This document shows positions 19,216-28,185 of a DNA stretch of 64,000 bases, one piece after another. The DNA is from Sedimentitalea nanhaiensis DSM 24252. GTDB lineage: Bacteria > Pseudomonadota > Alphaproteobacteria > Rhodobacterales > Rhodobacteraceae. Positions within the stretch are counted from its first letter, which is position 1, and every line of letters begins with the position of its first letter. The position numbers were made by a program, and so were the translations under genes. The stretch is from assembly GCF_000473225.1 (NCBI RefSeq), contig NZ_KI421509.1, forward strand, positions 2,701,741 through 2,765,740. The letters are read 5' to 3'. Below the pieces are notes generated by a model. That model saw only the letters and a list, made by a program, of their open reading frames with translations. It searched no databases and had not been told where the DNA came from.

Positions 19216-19468
19216 TTTGCCATTAAGTTCCTGACCGCAACCGAGTTCCGTGTAGGCGGGCATACCGTGCTTGCGGGCCTCTCGTTGGATCTCTGAAGAA
19301 AGGGTGTGGCTGGGCACGTAGAGGTCAGAGAAGAAGATGCCGTTGTCTTCTGCGTCGTGGCGTGTTTCCACGCCGAGCCAGAGGAGCGCGCTGAAGGTCT
19401 TTCCGGTCACCTCGGTCCGGTTCAGCTCTCGCTTTACTCTGTTTGTCAGCTGTATTCGTCCAGTATGT
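19216..19468 (-). other. Open but unassigned stretch between integrase relic and NYN gene
   Basis: On the minus strand one frame stays open across this stretch (LNRTEVTGKTFSALLWLGVE, then FFSDLYVPSHTLSSEIQREA). It has no convincing start of its own: the available start lies inside the NYN gene. It may be more of the integrase gene or another relic; I do not recognise it. Confidence 0.3.
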
Positions 19469-20203
19469 TCAGTCGATGCGGCGTACCAGGATCTGATTGC
19501 CTTCGCCGGGTTTGGTTTCAAAGATCCTGAGTGTCGCGATCAGGTCGCTCAGCTTGCGTTTGCCATAGCTGCGGGTGTCGAAATCCGGGTTGGCGGCGCT
19601 GATGAACTGACCGATCTGGCCCAGGGTGAACCATTCATCGTCCTGATTGATCGCGTCCATCGCCCGAATCACAAGCTTGGTCGGGTCTTCCAGCTGGGCC
19701 GGGGCCTGGCTGACGTCTTCGACCTTTGGTGGTTTCGGCTTGGCCTTGGCGGGTTCCGAAATCAGGTTCTCGACATAGATGAACCGCTTGCAGGCCTTCA
19801 CAAACGCCGCCGGGGTCTTGCGCATGCCCATGCCGAACACGTCCAGCCCCTGTTCGCGGATACGGCTGGCCAGACGGGTGAAATCGCTGTCCGACGAGAT
19901 CAGAACAAAGCCGTCGAACCGTCCTGAATGCAGGATGTCCATGGCATCAATCACCAGGGCGATATCGCTGGCGTTCTTGCCCGTGGTATTGGCAAATTGC
20001 TGGTGCGGCACGATGGCCATCGCGGCCAGTTTGTCCTTGCTCCAGCCCTGCGGCCCACCGCCGGCAAAATCGCCATAGATGCGACGGATGCTGGCCTCGC
20101 CCAAGGATGCGATTTCCTCGAACATGGCCTCGGCATATTTGGCCGAAATGTTGTCGGCGTCGATCAGAACGGCCAGAAGCGGGGGTTTGTTTGGGTTTGC
20201 CAT
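19469..20203 (-). CDS. NYN-domain (PIN-like) putative RNase with C-terminal LOTUS/OST-HTH-like domain
   Basis: A 244-residue protein. The N-terminal NYN domain has the acidic residues of a metal-dependent nuclease: AVLIDADNIS, KNASDIALVIDAMD and LISSDSDFTRLA. A basic, proline-rich linker (residues about 155-165) leads to a winged-helix segment, SYGKRKLSDLIATLRIFE, of the OST-HTH/LOTUS kind that binds RNA. It probably cleaves or controls RNA; the target is unknown. The gene is monocistronic. Confidence 0.85.
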   Translation of the reverse strand: MANPNKPPLLAVLIDADNISAKYAEAMFEEIASLGEASIRRIYGDFAGGGPQGWSKDKLAAMAIVPHQQFANTTGKNASDIALVIDAMDILHSGRFDGFVLISSDSDFTRLASRIREQGLDVFGMGMRKTPAAFVKACKRFIYVENLISEPAKAKPKPPKVEDVSQAPAQLEDPTKLVIRAMDAINQDDEWFTLGQIGQFISAANPDFDTRSYGKRKLSDLIATLRIFETKPGEGNQILVRRID

Positions 20204-20231
20204 GATGTTGCCTATCGCAGGGAGGGTCGGC

Positions 20232-20732
20232 TCACAACTGGCGATACATTACAAGCGCGTCAACCAGTCCCTGTTGCGGATGACGAAAGGCAGCTGGCAG
20301 GCGGCCGACGGTATCGAACCCGGCGCGGGTCCAGATGTCGATGGCGCGGGTGTTGGTCGCGACGACAAAATTGAACTGCATTGCCAGAAATCCGGCGCTG
20401 CGGGCCCGGTTCAATGCATGATCCAGCATCTGCCGCGCAATGCCCAGACCGCGGGCCGCCGGGGCGGTGACAAAGCCGCAGTTGCAGACATGCGCGCCGC
20501 CGCCGGGGTGGTTGGTTTTCAGGTAATAGCTGCCCAGTGGCTGCCCATCGGCCTGCGCCAGCCATGTGCCGCGATCCGCCCCGGTCCAATAGGCCAGGGC
20601 ATCCGCGCGGCTGATGCCGGGATCGACCGCATAGGTGTCGCCCGCCCGGAACACCGGGCGGAGCATGGCCCACAGGGCGTTTTCATCGCCGGATGTGACC
20701 GGGCGCAGGGTGAGTGCGCCCGCCACGCTCAA
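20232..20732 (-). CDS. GNAT-family N-acetyltransferase
   Basis: A 166-residue GNAT protein with the acetyl-CoA binding core VTAPAARGLGIARQMLDHAL and a downstream NTRAIDIWTRAGFD segment. The substrate is unknown. It begins with TTG at 20732 in a TTGA overlap with the stop of the formaldehyde dehydrogenase gene, implying co-translation; GTG at 20726 is an alternative start. Confidence 0.85.
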   Translation of the reverse strand: MSVAGALTLRPVTSGDENALWAMLRPVFRAGDTYAVDPGISRADALAYWTGADRGTWLAQADGQPLGSYYLKTNHPGGGAHVCNCGFVTAPAARGLGIARQMLDHALNRARSAGFLAMQFNFVVATNTRAIDIWTRAGFDTVGRLPAAFRHPQQGLVDALVMYRQL

Positions 20733-21841
20733 TACTCGACGACGGCGCGGATGGATTTGCCCTGGTGCATGAGCTCGAAGCCTTCGTTGATCTGATCCAG
20801 CGAGAGTTTGTGGGTGATCATCGGGTCGATTTCGATCTTGCCGTCCATGTACCAGTCCACGATCCGGGGGACATCGGTGCGGCCGCGCGCGCCGCCAAAC
20901 GCGGTGCCGCGCCAGGACCGTCCGGTGACCAGCTGGAACGGACGGGTAGAGATTTCCGCGCCTGCGGGGGCGACGCCGATGATGATGCTTTCACCCCATC
21001 CCTTGTGTGCGGCCTCGAGCGCAGTGCGCATCACGCCGACGTTGCCGGTGGCGTCAAAGGTGTAATCCGCGCCGCCCCTGGTCAGCTCGACCAGATGCGC
21101 CACCAGATCGCCATCGACCTTGGACGGGTTGACGAAATCGGTCATGCCGAACCGCGTGGCCATATCGACCTTGCCGTCGTTCAGGTCGACGCCGACGATC
21201 TGGTCCGCCCCCGCCAGCCGCAGGCCCTGGATCACGTTCAGACCGATGCCGCCAAGGCCGAACACGATGGCGCGCGACCCGATCTCTACCTTGGCGGTGT
21301 TGATCACGGCGCCAATGCCGGTGGTCACGCCGCAGCCGATGTAACAGATTTTGTCGAACGGCGCGTCGCGGCGCACCTTGGCCAGCGCGATTTCCGGCAC
21401 AACCGTGTGGTTGGCAAAGGTCGAGCAGCCCATGTAGTGGTGGATCGGGGTGCCGTCCAGCATCGAGAACCGGGTCGAGCCGTCGGGCAAAAGCCCCGCG
21501 CCCTGGGTGCTGCGGATCGCCTGGCACAGGTTGGTTTTCGGGTTCAGGCAATATTCGCATTCGCGGCATTCCGGCGTGTAGAGCGGGATGACGTGGTCGC
21601 CGACCTCAAGCGTGGTGACGCCCTCGCCGATCTCGATCACGACGCCGGCGCCCTCGTGGCCCAGGATGGCGGGAAAGATCCCCTCGGGGTCGTCGCCCGA
21701 GCGGGTGAATTCGTCGGTGTGGCACAGGCCGGTGGCCTTGATCTCGACCAGAACCTCGCCCGCGCGCGGGCCGTCCAGATTTACTTCCATGATCTCAAGT
21801 GGTTTGCCGGCCTCAACCGCCACCGCTGCTCGCGTCCGCAT
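20729..21841 (-). CDS. S-(hydroxymethyl)glutathione dehydrogenase (class III alcohol dehydrogenase)
   Basis: A 370-residue zinc dehydrogenase. CHTDEFTRSGDDPEGIFPAI carries the catalytic zinc ligand, CRECEYCLNPKTNLC the structural zinc cysteines, and GLGGIGLNVIQGLRLAGAD the NAD fold. The sequence is very close to the glutathione-dependent formaldehyde dehydrogenases (FrmA/AdhC/GfaA). It oxidises the formaldehyde-glutathione adduct. No S-formylglutathione hydrolase gene is next to it. Start chosen at MRTRAAVAVEAGKP after AAGGAAAACAAG. Confidence 0.94.
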   Translation of the reverse strand: MRTRAAVAVEAGKPLEIMEVNLDGPRAGEVLVEIKATGLCHTDEFTRSGDDPEGIFPAILGHEGAGVVIEIGEGVTTLEVGDHVIPLYTPECRECEYCLNPKTNLCQAIRSTQGAGLLPDGSTRFSMLDGTPIHHYMGCSTFANHTVVPEIALAKVRRDAPFDKICYIGCGVTTGIGAVINTAKVEIGSRAIVFGLGGIGLNVIQGLRLAGADQIVGVDLNDGKVDMATRFGMTDFVNPSKVDGDLVAHLVELTRGGADYTFDATGNVGVMRTALEAAHKGWGESIIIGVAPAGAEISTRPFQLVTGRSWRGTAFGGARGRTDVPRIVDWYMDGKIEIDPMITHKLSLDQINEGFELMHQGKSIRAVVEY

Positions 21842-21923
21842 CTTGTTTTCCTTTGCTGTTACGCGGCGGAACCTGATCCAGAGGAGGCCGGATTTCAAGC
21901 CCCGTTGCGATGCCGGACCACGA

Positions 21924-22394
21924 TCACATCGGTTTGCGATAGCTGCGGTGGCATTGCAGGCAGGCCGAAATCAGCGAGGGCAGGGTCTGGCGCAGATCGG
22001 GCAGCGAATCGATGTCCAGCCTGCGCGCGGCACGTTGGGCAGCCTTGGCGTGATCCTTGAAGTCGCGCCAGTGCAGCCAGACTTCGGGGCGGGCACGGGA
22101 CAACGGGTCAGTATGCTGCTTGCGAAACACCGAGGGGATGTCGCCGGTGGCCGAGATCAGGGACCGGCGCGCCGCGCGGGCGCGGGCCTTGTCGAAAAAC
22201 GCCCGCCCGCCCATCATGTCCGTCAGCGTGCCAAGGGCCGTGTTGTTGATATTCATCAGGGCCATGCGTTTCTGCACGCCGCGATTCTCGACCTGGCTGA
22301 TCTGCCCGGTCTGGGCCAGGGCCGCCGTGGCCACGACCAGAGCGATCAGAACGGCCCCGAAGCTCAGGCGTTGCGGGTGATGCACATGTTTCAT
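21924..22394 (-). CDS. Cytochrome c' family protein (periplasmic)
   Basis: A 156-residue protein with a signal peptide (LSFGAVLIALVVATAALAQ) and a C-terminal haem-attachment motif CLQCHRSYR, the arrangement of the four-helix cytochromes c'/c-556. It lies upstream of the formaldehyde dehydrogenase on the same strand, so they may share transcription. Its electron partner cannot be inferred. Start chosen at MKHVHHPQRLSF rather than upstream because of the signal peptide. Confidence 0.8.
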   Translation of the reverse strand: MKHVHHPQRLSFGAVLIALVVATAALAQTGQISQVENRGVQKRMALMNINNTALGTLTDMMGGRAFFDKARARAARRSLISATGDIPSVFRKQHTDPLSRARPEVWLHWRDFKDHAKAAQRAARRLDIDSLPDLRQTLPSLISACLQCHRSYRKPM

Positions 22395-22530
22395 TCCGTC
22401 TGCCCCGCAATCCACTCGACATGTCCGACGCGCAGATTGTAGGAGGCAAATAGTGAACATTTGGCTGCCAACGGGATTTCAATATATCGAATCCCCACTT
22501 TTTGGGGCCGGGACCTTCGGGAGAAGAGGA

Positions 22531-23100
22531 TCAGACCGCGGTCAGTCCGCCACGCACGAAATCGGCAGCCAGATCGGCGTATTCCGCGCGGCTGAGCCCC
22601 TTGCCCGGGCGGTTCCACATGTAGAACCAGTTGAGGATTCCAAAGACCGACATGGTGACCGCCCGCAGGCGATCGCCGCCCAGGTTCGGGTTCTCGGCGG
22701 CGATGACATCGGACATGATGGTCACCAGCCGCCGTTGCAGGTCGATCAGCGGTCGTTGCATCTCGGGCGGCAGGGTGGAGAGCGCATCCAGTTGCAGTTT
22801 GTGTTCGGCATCCGCATCGGCATAGGCCGACAGGATGGCGTGGATCAGACCCGGCAGCCCTTTGGCACCGGCGGCTTCGACATCCTGCACGAGATCGGAC
22901 AGATGCGCCTGCAGGATGTCCGACAACAGCGCCTCCTTGCTGTCGTAATAATGATAGATCAGCGCCTTGGAGACACCGCATTGCCGCGCCGCGCCGGTCA
23001 TCGAGGCGCGGTCATAGCCGTTTTGGGCAAAGTACCGCGCCGCGCCGCGCCGCAGAGCGGCGCGTTTCTTGTCGTGATCCCTGGCGATTCCGCGCGGCAT
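22531..23100 (-). CDS. TetR-family regulator of the phenylacetate cluster
   Basis: A 189-residue regulator with the TetR DNA-binding helix-turn-helix (AARYFAQNGYDRASMTGAAR, then CGVSKALIYHYYDSKEALL) and an all-helical ligand domain. Its start overlaps the end of paaK (TGATG), so it belongs to the paaI-J-K transcript. It resembles PaaR-type repressors that respond to phenylacetyl-CoA in other bacteria, but effector binding cannot be shown from sequence. Confidence 0.85.
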   Translation of the reverse strand: MPRGIARDHDKKRAALRRGAARYFAQNGYDRASMTGAARQCGVSKALIYHYYDSKEALLSDILQAHLSDLVQDVEAAGAKGLPGLIHAILSAYADADAEHKLQLDALSTLPPEMQRPLIDLQRRLVTIMSDVIAAENPNLGGDRLRAVTMSVFGILNWFYMWNRPGKGLSRAEYADLAADFVRGGLTAV

Positions 23101-24410
23101 CAGGCTTTGGGGCGGTTGTCGATGATGCGCACCGCCTTGCCCTGACTGCGCACGACACCGCCCGGTTCGGCCAGTTCGACCTTGACCGTCACGCCGACGT
23201 TGCGTTTGATCTTGGCCCTCAGATCGGCGGCCGCATGCACCCGTGACTCGTCGCTGGTGAAACCTTCGGCGGCTTCGACCAGGATCTGCATTTCGTCGAG
23301 CCGGTCGGGGCGCGAGAGCACGATCTGGAAATGCGGCGAGAGGCCATGCACGGTCATCAGCTGTTCTTCGATCTGGGTCGGAAACACGTTGACGCCGCGC
23401 AGGATGATCATATCGTCGGAACGCCCGGTGACCTTTTCCATTCGCCGCATGCTGCGGGCGGTGCCGGGCAGCAGCCGGGTCAGGTCACGGGTGCGGTAGC
23501 GGATGATCGGAAACGCCTCTTTGGTCAGCGAAGTGAAGACCAGTTCGCCCTGCTCGCCATCCGCCACCAGTTCGCCGGTCTCGGGGTGGATGATCTCGGG
23601 ATAGAAGTGGTCCTCCCAGATATGCAGCCCGTCCTTGGTTTCGACGCATTCCATCGACACGCCCGGACCCATGACCTCGGACAGCCCGTAGATATCGACC
23701 GCATGCATGTCGAACGCGGCTTCGATTTCCTGGCGCATTGCGTTGGTCCAGGGCTCGGCGCCGAATATGCCGACCTGCAGCGAACAGTCGCGGGGATCCA
23801 GCCCTTCGCGGGCGAATTCATCCAGAATCGACAGCGCATAGGACGGGGTGACGGTGATGCCCTTGGGGGTGAAATCGCGGATCAGGCGCACCTGCCGTTC
23901 GGTCATGCCGCCCGACACCGGCACCGTGGAGAGACCCAGCGAATCCGCGCCCAGATGGATGCCCAGCCCGCCGGTGAACAGCCCATAGCCATAGGCGTTG
24001 TGCAGCATGTCGCCGCTGCGCAGACCGGCGGCACGCAGGCTGCGCGCCACGACGCCGCCCCAGACGTCCAGATCGCCCTGGGTATAGCCGACGACGGTGG
24101 GTTGCCCGGTGGTGCCGGACGACGCATGCACCCGGCGCAGTTTCTCGCGCGGCACGGCGAACATGTTGAACGGATAGTTGTCGCGCAGATCCTGTTTGAC
24201 GGTGAACGGGAAGCGGGCCAGATCCTGCATCGTGTTCACATCGTCCGGGTGCACCCCGGCGGCGTCAAAGCTGGCCTTGTAGAAGGGCACGTTGTCATAG
24301 GCGTGGTTCAGCGACCACTTCAGGCGCTTGACCTGCAGGGCGGTGATTTCATCGCGGCTGGCGATTTCGATCGGGTCCAGATCGCCGGGACGCGGGGACA
24401 GGTCTTTCAT
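23100..24410 (-). CDS. paaK: Phenylacetate-CoA ligase
   Basis: A 436-residue adenylate-forming ligase. VHASSGTTGQPTVVGYT is the phosphate-binding loop, YGLSEVMGPGVSMEC the aromatic-acid signature, and the C-terminal lysine region is GKAVRIIDNRP. It activates phenylacetate to phenylacetyl-CoA, the entry step of the paa pathway. It overlaps paaJ upstream by one base and tetR downstream by one base. Confidence 0.95.
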   Translation of the reverse strand: MKDLSPRPGDLDPIEIASRDEITALQVKRLKWSLNHAYDNVPFYKASFDAAGVHPDDVNTMQDLARFPFTVKQDLRDNYPFNMFAVPREKLRRVHASSGTTGQPTVVGYTQGDLDVWGGVVARSLRAAGLRSGDMLHNAYGYGLFTGGLGIHLGADSLGLSTVPVSGGMTERQVRLIRDFTPKGITVTPSYALSILDEFAREGLDPRDCSLQVGIFGAEPWTNAMRQEIEAAFDMHAVDIYGLSEVMGPGVSMECVETKDGLHIWEDHFYPEIIHPETGELVADGEQGELVFTSLTKEAFPIIRYRTRDLTRLLPGTARSMRRMEKVTGRSDDMIILRGVNVFPTQIEEQLMTVHGLSPHFQIVLSRPDRLDEMQILVEAAEGFTSDESRVHAAADLRAKIKRNVGVTVKVELAEPGGVVRSQGKAVRIIDNRPKA

Positions 24411-25603
24411 CAGGCTTTCTCCAACAAGAGGGCGATGCCCTGCCCGACGCCGATGCACATGGTGCAGATGGCGCGGTTCAGGTCGTTGTTCACCATGTTC
24501 AGCGAGGCGGTCAGGGCCAGACGGGTGCCGGACATGCCCAGCGGGTGCCCCAGGGCAATCGCGCCGCCGTTGGGGTTCACATGGTCGGCATCGTCGGGCA
24601 GGCCCAGCTGGCGCATCACGGCCAGACCCTGGGCGGCAAAGGCCTCGTTCAGCTCGATGGTGTCGATGTCGCCGATGCTCAGACCGTGCCGCGCCATCAG
24701 CCGTTCGGTGGCGGGGGCGGGGCCGATACCCATGATGCGGGGCGGCACGCCGACAGTGGTCATGCCGCCGATCCGCGCGCGGGGCGTGAGGCCGTATTTT
24801 TCAACCGCGGCCTGCGAGGCGACGATCACCGCCGCAGCCCCGTCGTTGACGCCGCTGGCATTGCCCGCCGTGACCGATCCGCCCGCGCGGAACGGGGTTG
24901 GCAGGCTGGCGAGCTTTTCCAGCGTGGTCTGGCGCGGATGTTCATCCGTGTCCACGATTTTGGGATCGCCCTTGCGTTGGGGAATGCTGACCGGGGTGAT
25001 TTCCTGCGCCAGCCGGCCGTTGGCGATGGCCGCCGCCGCGCGGTCCTGCGAGCGCAGGGCAAAGGCGTCCTGCGCCGCGCGTTCGATAGTGTAGTCGGAT
25101 GCCACGTTCTCGGCGGTTTCGGGCATCGAATCGGTGCCGAAATGCTTGTGCATCTCGTGGTTGACAAAGCGCCAGCCGATGGTGGTGTCATAGATCTCGG
25201 CCTTGCGGGAAAAGGCCGCGTCGGGCTTGGGCATCACCAGCGGCGCGCGGCTCATGCTTTCGACACCGCAGGCAATGACCACGTCGGCCTCTCCACAGCG
25301 CACGGCGCGGGCGGCGGAGCCGATCGCGTCCAGACCCGAGCCGCACAGCCGGTTGATGGTGCCGCCGGGCACGGTGTCGGGCAGACCGGCCAGCAGGGCG
25401 GACATGCGCGCCACGTTGCGGTTGTCTTCGCCGGCCTGATTGGCGCAACCGGCCAGAACCTCGTCGATCCGCAGCCCGTCATGGGGGGCGACCAACTGCC
25501 GGATCACATGCGCCAGCATATCATCGGGGCGCACCGATGAAAGGGCACCGCCATAGCGGCCGATGGGCGTGCGCAGCCCGTCGCAGAGAAAAGCGTGACT
25601 CAT
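24410..25603 (-). CDS. paaJ: 3-oxoadipyl-CoA / 3-oxo-5,6-dehydrosuberyl-CoA thiolase
   Basis: A 397-residue thiolase with the acyl-binding Cys in INRLCGSGLDAIGSAARAVR near residue 90, the ELNEAFAAQ motif, NPNGGAIALGHPLGMSGTR, and the final catalytic Cys in CTMCIGVGQG. PaaJ performs two thiolysis steps in phenylacetate degradation; sequence alone does not separate PaaJ from PcaF, but the neighbours favour PaaJ. It overlaps paaI by four bases. Confidence 0.93.
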   Translation of the reverse strand: MSHAFLCDGLRTPIGRYGGALSSVRPDDMLAHVIRQLVAPHDGLRIDEVLAGCANQAGEDNRNVARMSALLAGLPDTVPGGTINRLCGSGLDAIGSAARAVRCGEADVVIACGVESMSRAPLVMPKPDAAFSRKAEIYDTTIGWRFVNHEMHKHFGTDSMPETAENVASDYTIERAAQDAFALRSQDRAAAAIANGRLAQEITPVSIPQRKGDPKIVDTDEHPRQTTLEKLASLPTPFRAGGSVTAGNASGVNDGAAAVIVASQAAVEKYGLTPRARIGGMTTVGVPPRIMGIGPAPATERLMARHGLSIGDIDTIELNEAFAAQGLAVMRQLGLPDDADHVNPNGGAIALGHPLGMSGTRLALTASLNMVNNDLNRAICTMCIGVGQGIALLLEKA

Positions 25604-26034
25604 GGGGTCTCCTCTTGGAAATTCTGTCCCTTGATGGTCCGGGACAGGCCACGGAACAGGGCGACCTTGCGGCCATCCGCCCCCGTGACGGTGATATCGT
25701 AGACGCCTGAACGTCCGGTTCGGGCCGATTCGACCGCTGTGGCGGTCAGCCGCTCGCCCGGTTGGCCCGGCGTCAGGTAGGTGATCGAATTTTCCTGCGC
25801 CACGGTGACCTGATTGTAGCTGTTGCAGGCAAAGGCAAAGGCGCTGTCCGCCAGGGTAAAGATATATCCGCCGTGACAGATGCGGTGGCCGTTCAGATGA
25901 TGGTCCTGTACCGTGAATGACATGGTGGCGGTGCCGGGTCCGACCGCGTCCAGCGACATGCCCAGCCATTGCGAGGCCGAATCGGTGGCCCACATGGCGG
26001 CGGCGCTGCGTTCGGCACGTTGTTGCGGCGTCAT
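25600..26034 (-). CDS. paaI: Hydroxyphenylacetyl-CoA thioesterase PaaI
   Basis: A 144-residue hotdog-fold thioesterase with the PaaI motif HRICHGGYIFTLADSAFAFA and NSYNQVTVAQENSITYLTP. It removes dead-end hydroxylated CoA esters formed when the oxygenated pathway misfires. The first gene of the minus-strand operon; ATG at 26034 with GGAGGTT upstream. Confidence 0.92.
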   Translation of the reverse strand: MTPQQRAERSAAAMWATDSASQWLGMSLDAVGPGTATMSFTVQDHHLNGHRICHGGYIFTLADSAFAFACNSYNQVTVAQENSITYLTPGQPGERLTATAVESARTGRSGVYDITVTGADGRKVALFRGLSRTIKGQNFQEETP

Positions 26035-26072
26035 TTGAACCTCCTCCCAGGGTGTGCTTACACTGCACAAAA

Positions 26073-26088
26073 CCGACCAAGCGGTCAA
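26073..26088. promoter_or_regulatory. Candidate TetR/PaaR operator between paaI and paaZ
   Basis: CCGACCAAGCGGTCAA, with GACC and GGTC arms, lies in the 115-base gap between the divergent operons, 39 bases from the paaI start. ACCGACC-type palindromes are common for TetR-family repressors, including PaaR. It could control both operons. Confidence 0.55.
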
Positions 26089-26149
26089 TAGTGTTGATTT
26101 GGCGCCCGAGGCAGGGCATGATGGCGGAGAACCGATGGGGAGAACTTCG

Positions 26150-28177
26150 ATGTTGAGACCGGCGAGCTATGGGATGGCCAAATGGATCGAACCGGGTGCC
26201 GATGCGCGGGCGGTGCACGGGCCGGTGACCGGCGCGTTGATTGCCCGGGCGGGCGGCGCGCCGCTGGATGTTCAGGGCATGCTGGACTGGGCGCGCACCG
26301 TGGGCGGCCCGGCGCTGCGGGCGATGGGGTTTCATGACCGCGCCCGGTTGATCAAGGCGCTGGCGGTCTATCTGGGCGCGCGCAAGGAGGAACTGTATGC
26401 GATCAACCCGCTGACCGGAGCCACCCGGCGCGACGGGGGCATCGATATTGACGGCGGCATCGGTACCATGATGGTGATCGCCAGCAAGGGGCGGCGCGAA
26501 ATGCCCGATGGACAGGTCTATGTGGATGGCCCCGCCGAGGGGTTGTCGCGCGGCGGCACATTCATCGGTCAGCATATCGCGGTGCCGCTTCAGGGGGTTG
26601 CGGTGCTGATCAATGCCTTCAACTTTCCGGTCTGGGGCATGTTGGAAAAACTCGCCCCGGCGATTCTGGCGGGGATGCCGGTGATCGTGAAACCGGCCAC
26701 GCAGACCTGTTATTTGACCGAGGCCTGTTTTCGCATGATCGTCGAATCGGGCATCCTGCCCGAGGGGGCGGTGCAGCTGGTGATCGGTGGCACCGGCGAC
26801 ATGCTGGACCGGCTTGGCGCGCAGGATGTGGTCAGCTTTACCGGCTCGGCAGAGACCGCGCTGCATCTGCGGACCAACCCGGCTTTGATGCGCAATTCCG
26901 TCCGATTTCATGCCGAACAGGACAGTCTGAATGCCACCATCCTTGGCCCCGATGTCCGCGCGGGATCGGTGGCCTTTGAGGCCTTTATCAAGGAGGCGGC
27001 GAACGAGATCACCACCAAGGCGGGTCAGAAATGCACCGCCATCCGGCGCATTATCGTACCGCAATCGGCGATGGATGCGGTCAGCGAGGCGCTGATGGCG
27101 CGGCTGGCGGCCACCACAGTGGGCGACCCGGCGGCCGAAGGCGTGCGCATGGGGGCGCTGGCCAGCGCGGCGCAGAAGGCCGATGTGCTGGACAAGCTGG
27201 CGGCATTGGCGGGCGAAACCCGACGGTTGACCGGCAATCCCGAAGCGGTCGATCTGATTGGCGCGGGGCCGGATGGCGCGTTTCTGGCGCCAACCCTGCT
27301 GTGCTGCGACGATCCCGACGCGGCCCGCGCAGTGCATGAACTCGAAGCTTTTGGCCCGGTGTCGACCCTGATGCCCTATCGCGACACGGATCATGCAGCG
27401 GCGCTGGCCAATCGTGGCGGCGGCTCGTTGGTGGCGTCGCTGGTCACCGACGATCCGCAGGTGGCGCGTCAGGTGACGCTGGCCAGTGCTGCCTGGCACG
27501 GGCGGCTGTATATCAACGGGGCCAGCAGCGCCGTCGAGGCCACCGGCCACGGCGCGCCGCTGCCGCATATGGTGCATGGCGGTCCCGGCCGCGCCGGGGG
27601 CGGCGAAGAACTGGGCGGCGTGCGCGGGGTGCTGCATTACATGCAACGCACCGCCGTGCAGGGCAGCCCCGATGTGATTGCCGCAATCACCGGGCAATGG
27701 CAGCCGGGCGCGACCGAGATCAAAGGACCGCAACACCCGTTTCAGCGCACGTTCAACGAGATTGAAATCGGCGAAACCCTGCATACAAAACCCCGCGAGG
27801 TGACGCTGGAGGATATCGCGCATTTCGCCGAATTCACCGGCGATACGTTCTATGCCCACATGGATGAGGATGCTGCCAGGGCGAACCCGTTCTTTCCGGG
27901 ACGGGTGGCGCATGGTTATCTGTTGCTGTCTTTTGCCGCCGGGCTGTTCGTACAGCCCGATCCGGGGCCGGTGCTGGCCAATACCGGGCTGAACGAGCTG
28001 AGTTTTCAGAAACCGGTCAGCCCCGGCGACAGCATCAAGGTGCGCCTGACCTGCAAACGCAAGACCCGGCGCACCGGCAGCTATGGCGAAGTCGCGTGGA
28101 ACGTGACCCTGACCAATCCGGAGGGCGAACAGGTGGCGCAATACGAGCTTTTGACCATGGTGGCCTATACGCGGTAG
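26150..28177 (+). CDS. paaZ: Bifunctional oxepin-CoA hydrolase / dehydrosuberyl-CoA semialdehyde dehydrogenase
   Basis: A 675-residue two-domain enzyme that opens the oxepin ring and oxidises the aldehyde. The N-terminal aldehyde dehydrogenase domain has Glu256 (FHAEQDSLN) and Cys295 (GQKCTAIRR), the same numbers as in E. coli PaaZ. The C-terminal MaoC-like hydratase has the Asp/His pair in FTGDTFYAHMDE. ATG at 26150 follows GGGGAG. Divergent from paaI-J-K-tetR; the paaABCDE epoxidase genes are not in this window. Confidence 0.96.
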   Translation: MLRPASYGMAKWIEPGADARAVHGPVTGALIARAGGAPLDVQGMLDWARTVGGPALRAMGFHDRARLIKALAVYLGARKEELYAINPLTGATRRDGGIDIDGGIGTMMVIASKGRREMPDGQVYVDGPAEGLSRGGTFIGQHIAVPLQGVAVLINAFNFPVWGMLEKLAPAILAGMPVIVKPATQTCYLTEACFRMIVESGILPEGAVQLVIGGTGDMLDRLGAQDVVSFTGSAETALHLRTNPALMRNSVRFHAEQDSLNATILGPDVRAGSVAFEAFIKEAANEITTKAGQKCTAIRRIIVPQSAMDAVSEALMARLAATTVGDPAAEGVRMGALASAAQKADVLDKLAALAGETRRLTGNPEAVDLIGAGPDGAFLAPTLLCCDDPDAARAVHELEAFGPVSTLMPYRDTDHAAALANRGGGSLVASLVTDDPQVARQVTLASAAWHGRLYINGASSAVEATGHGAPLPHMVHGGPGRAGGGEELGGVRGVLHYMQRTAVQGSPDVIAAITGQWQPGATEIKGPQHPFQRTFNEIEIGETLHTKPREVTLEDIAHFAEFTGDTFYAHMDEDAARANPFFPGRVAHGYLLLSFAAGLFVQPDPGPVLANTGLNELSFQKPVSPGDSIKVRLTCKRKTRRTGSYGEVAWNVTLTNPEGEQVAQYELLTMVAYTR

Positions 28178-28185
28178 CCTTGCGG

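Noticed and set aside
24410-28141. A very long minus-strand frame spanning paaJ, paaI and the antisense of paaZ
   Set aside because: Only the paaJ part is a gene; the rest lies opposite paaZ, whose catalytic residues are clear.
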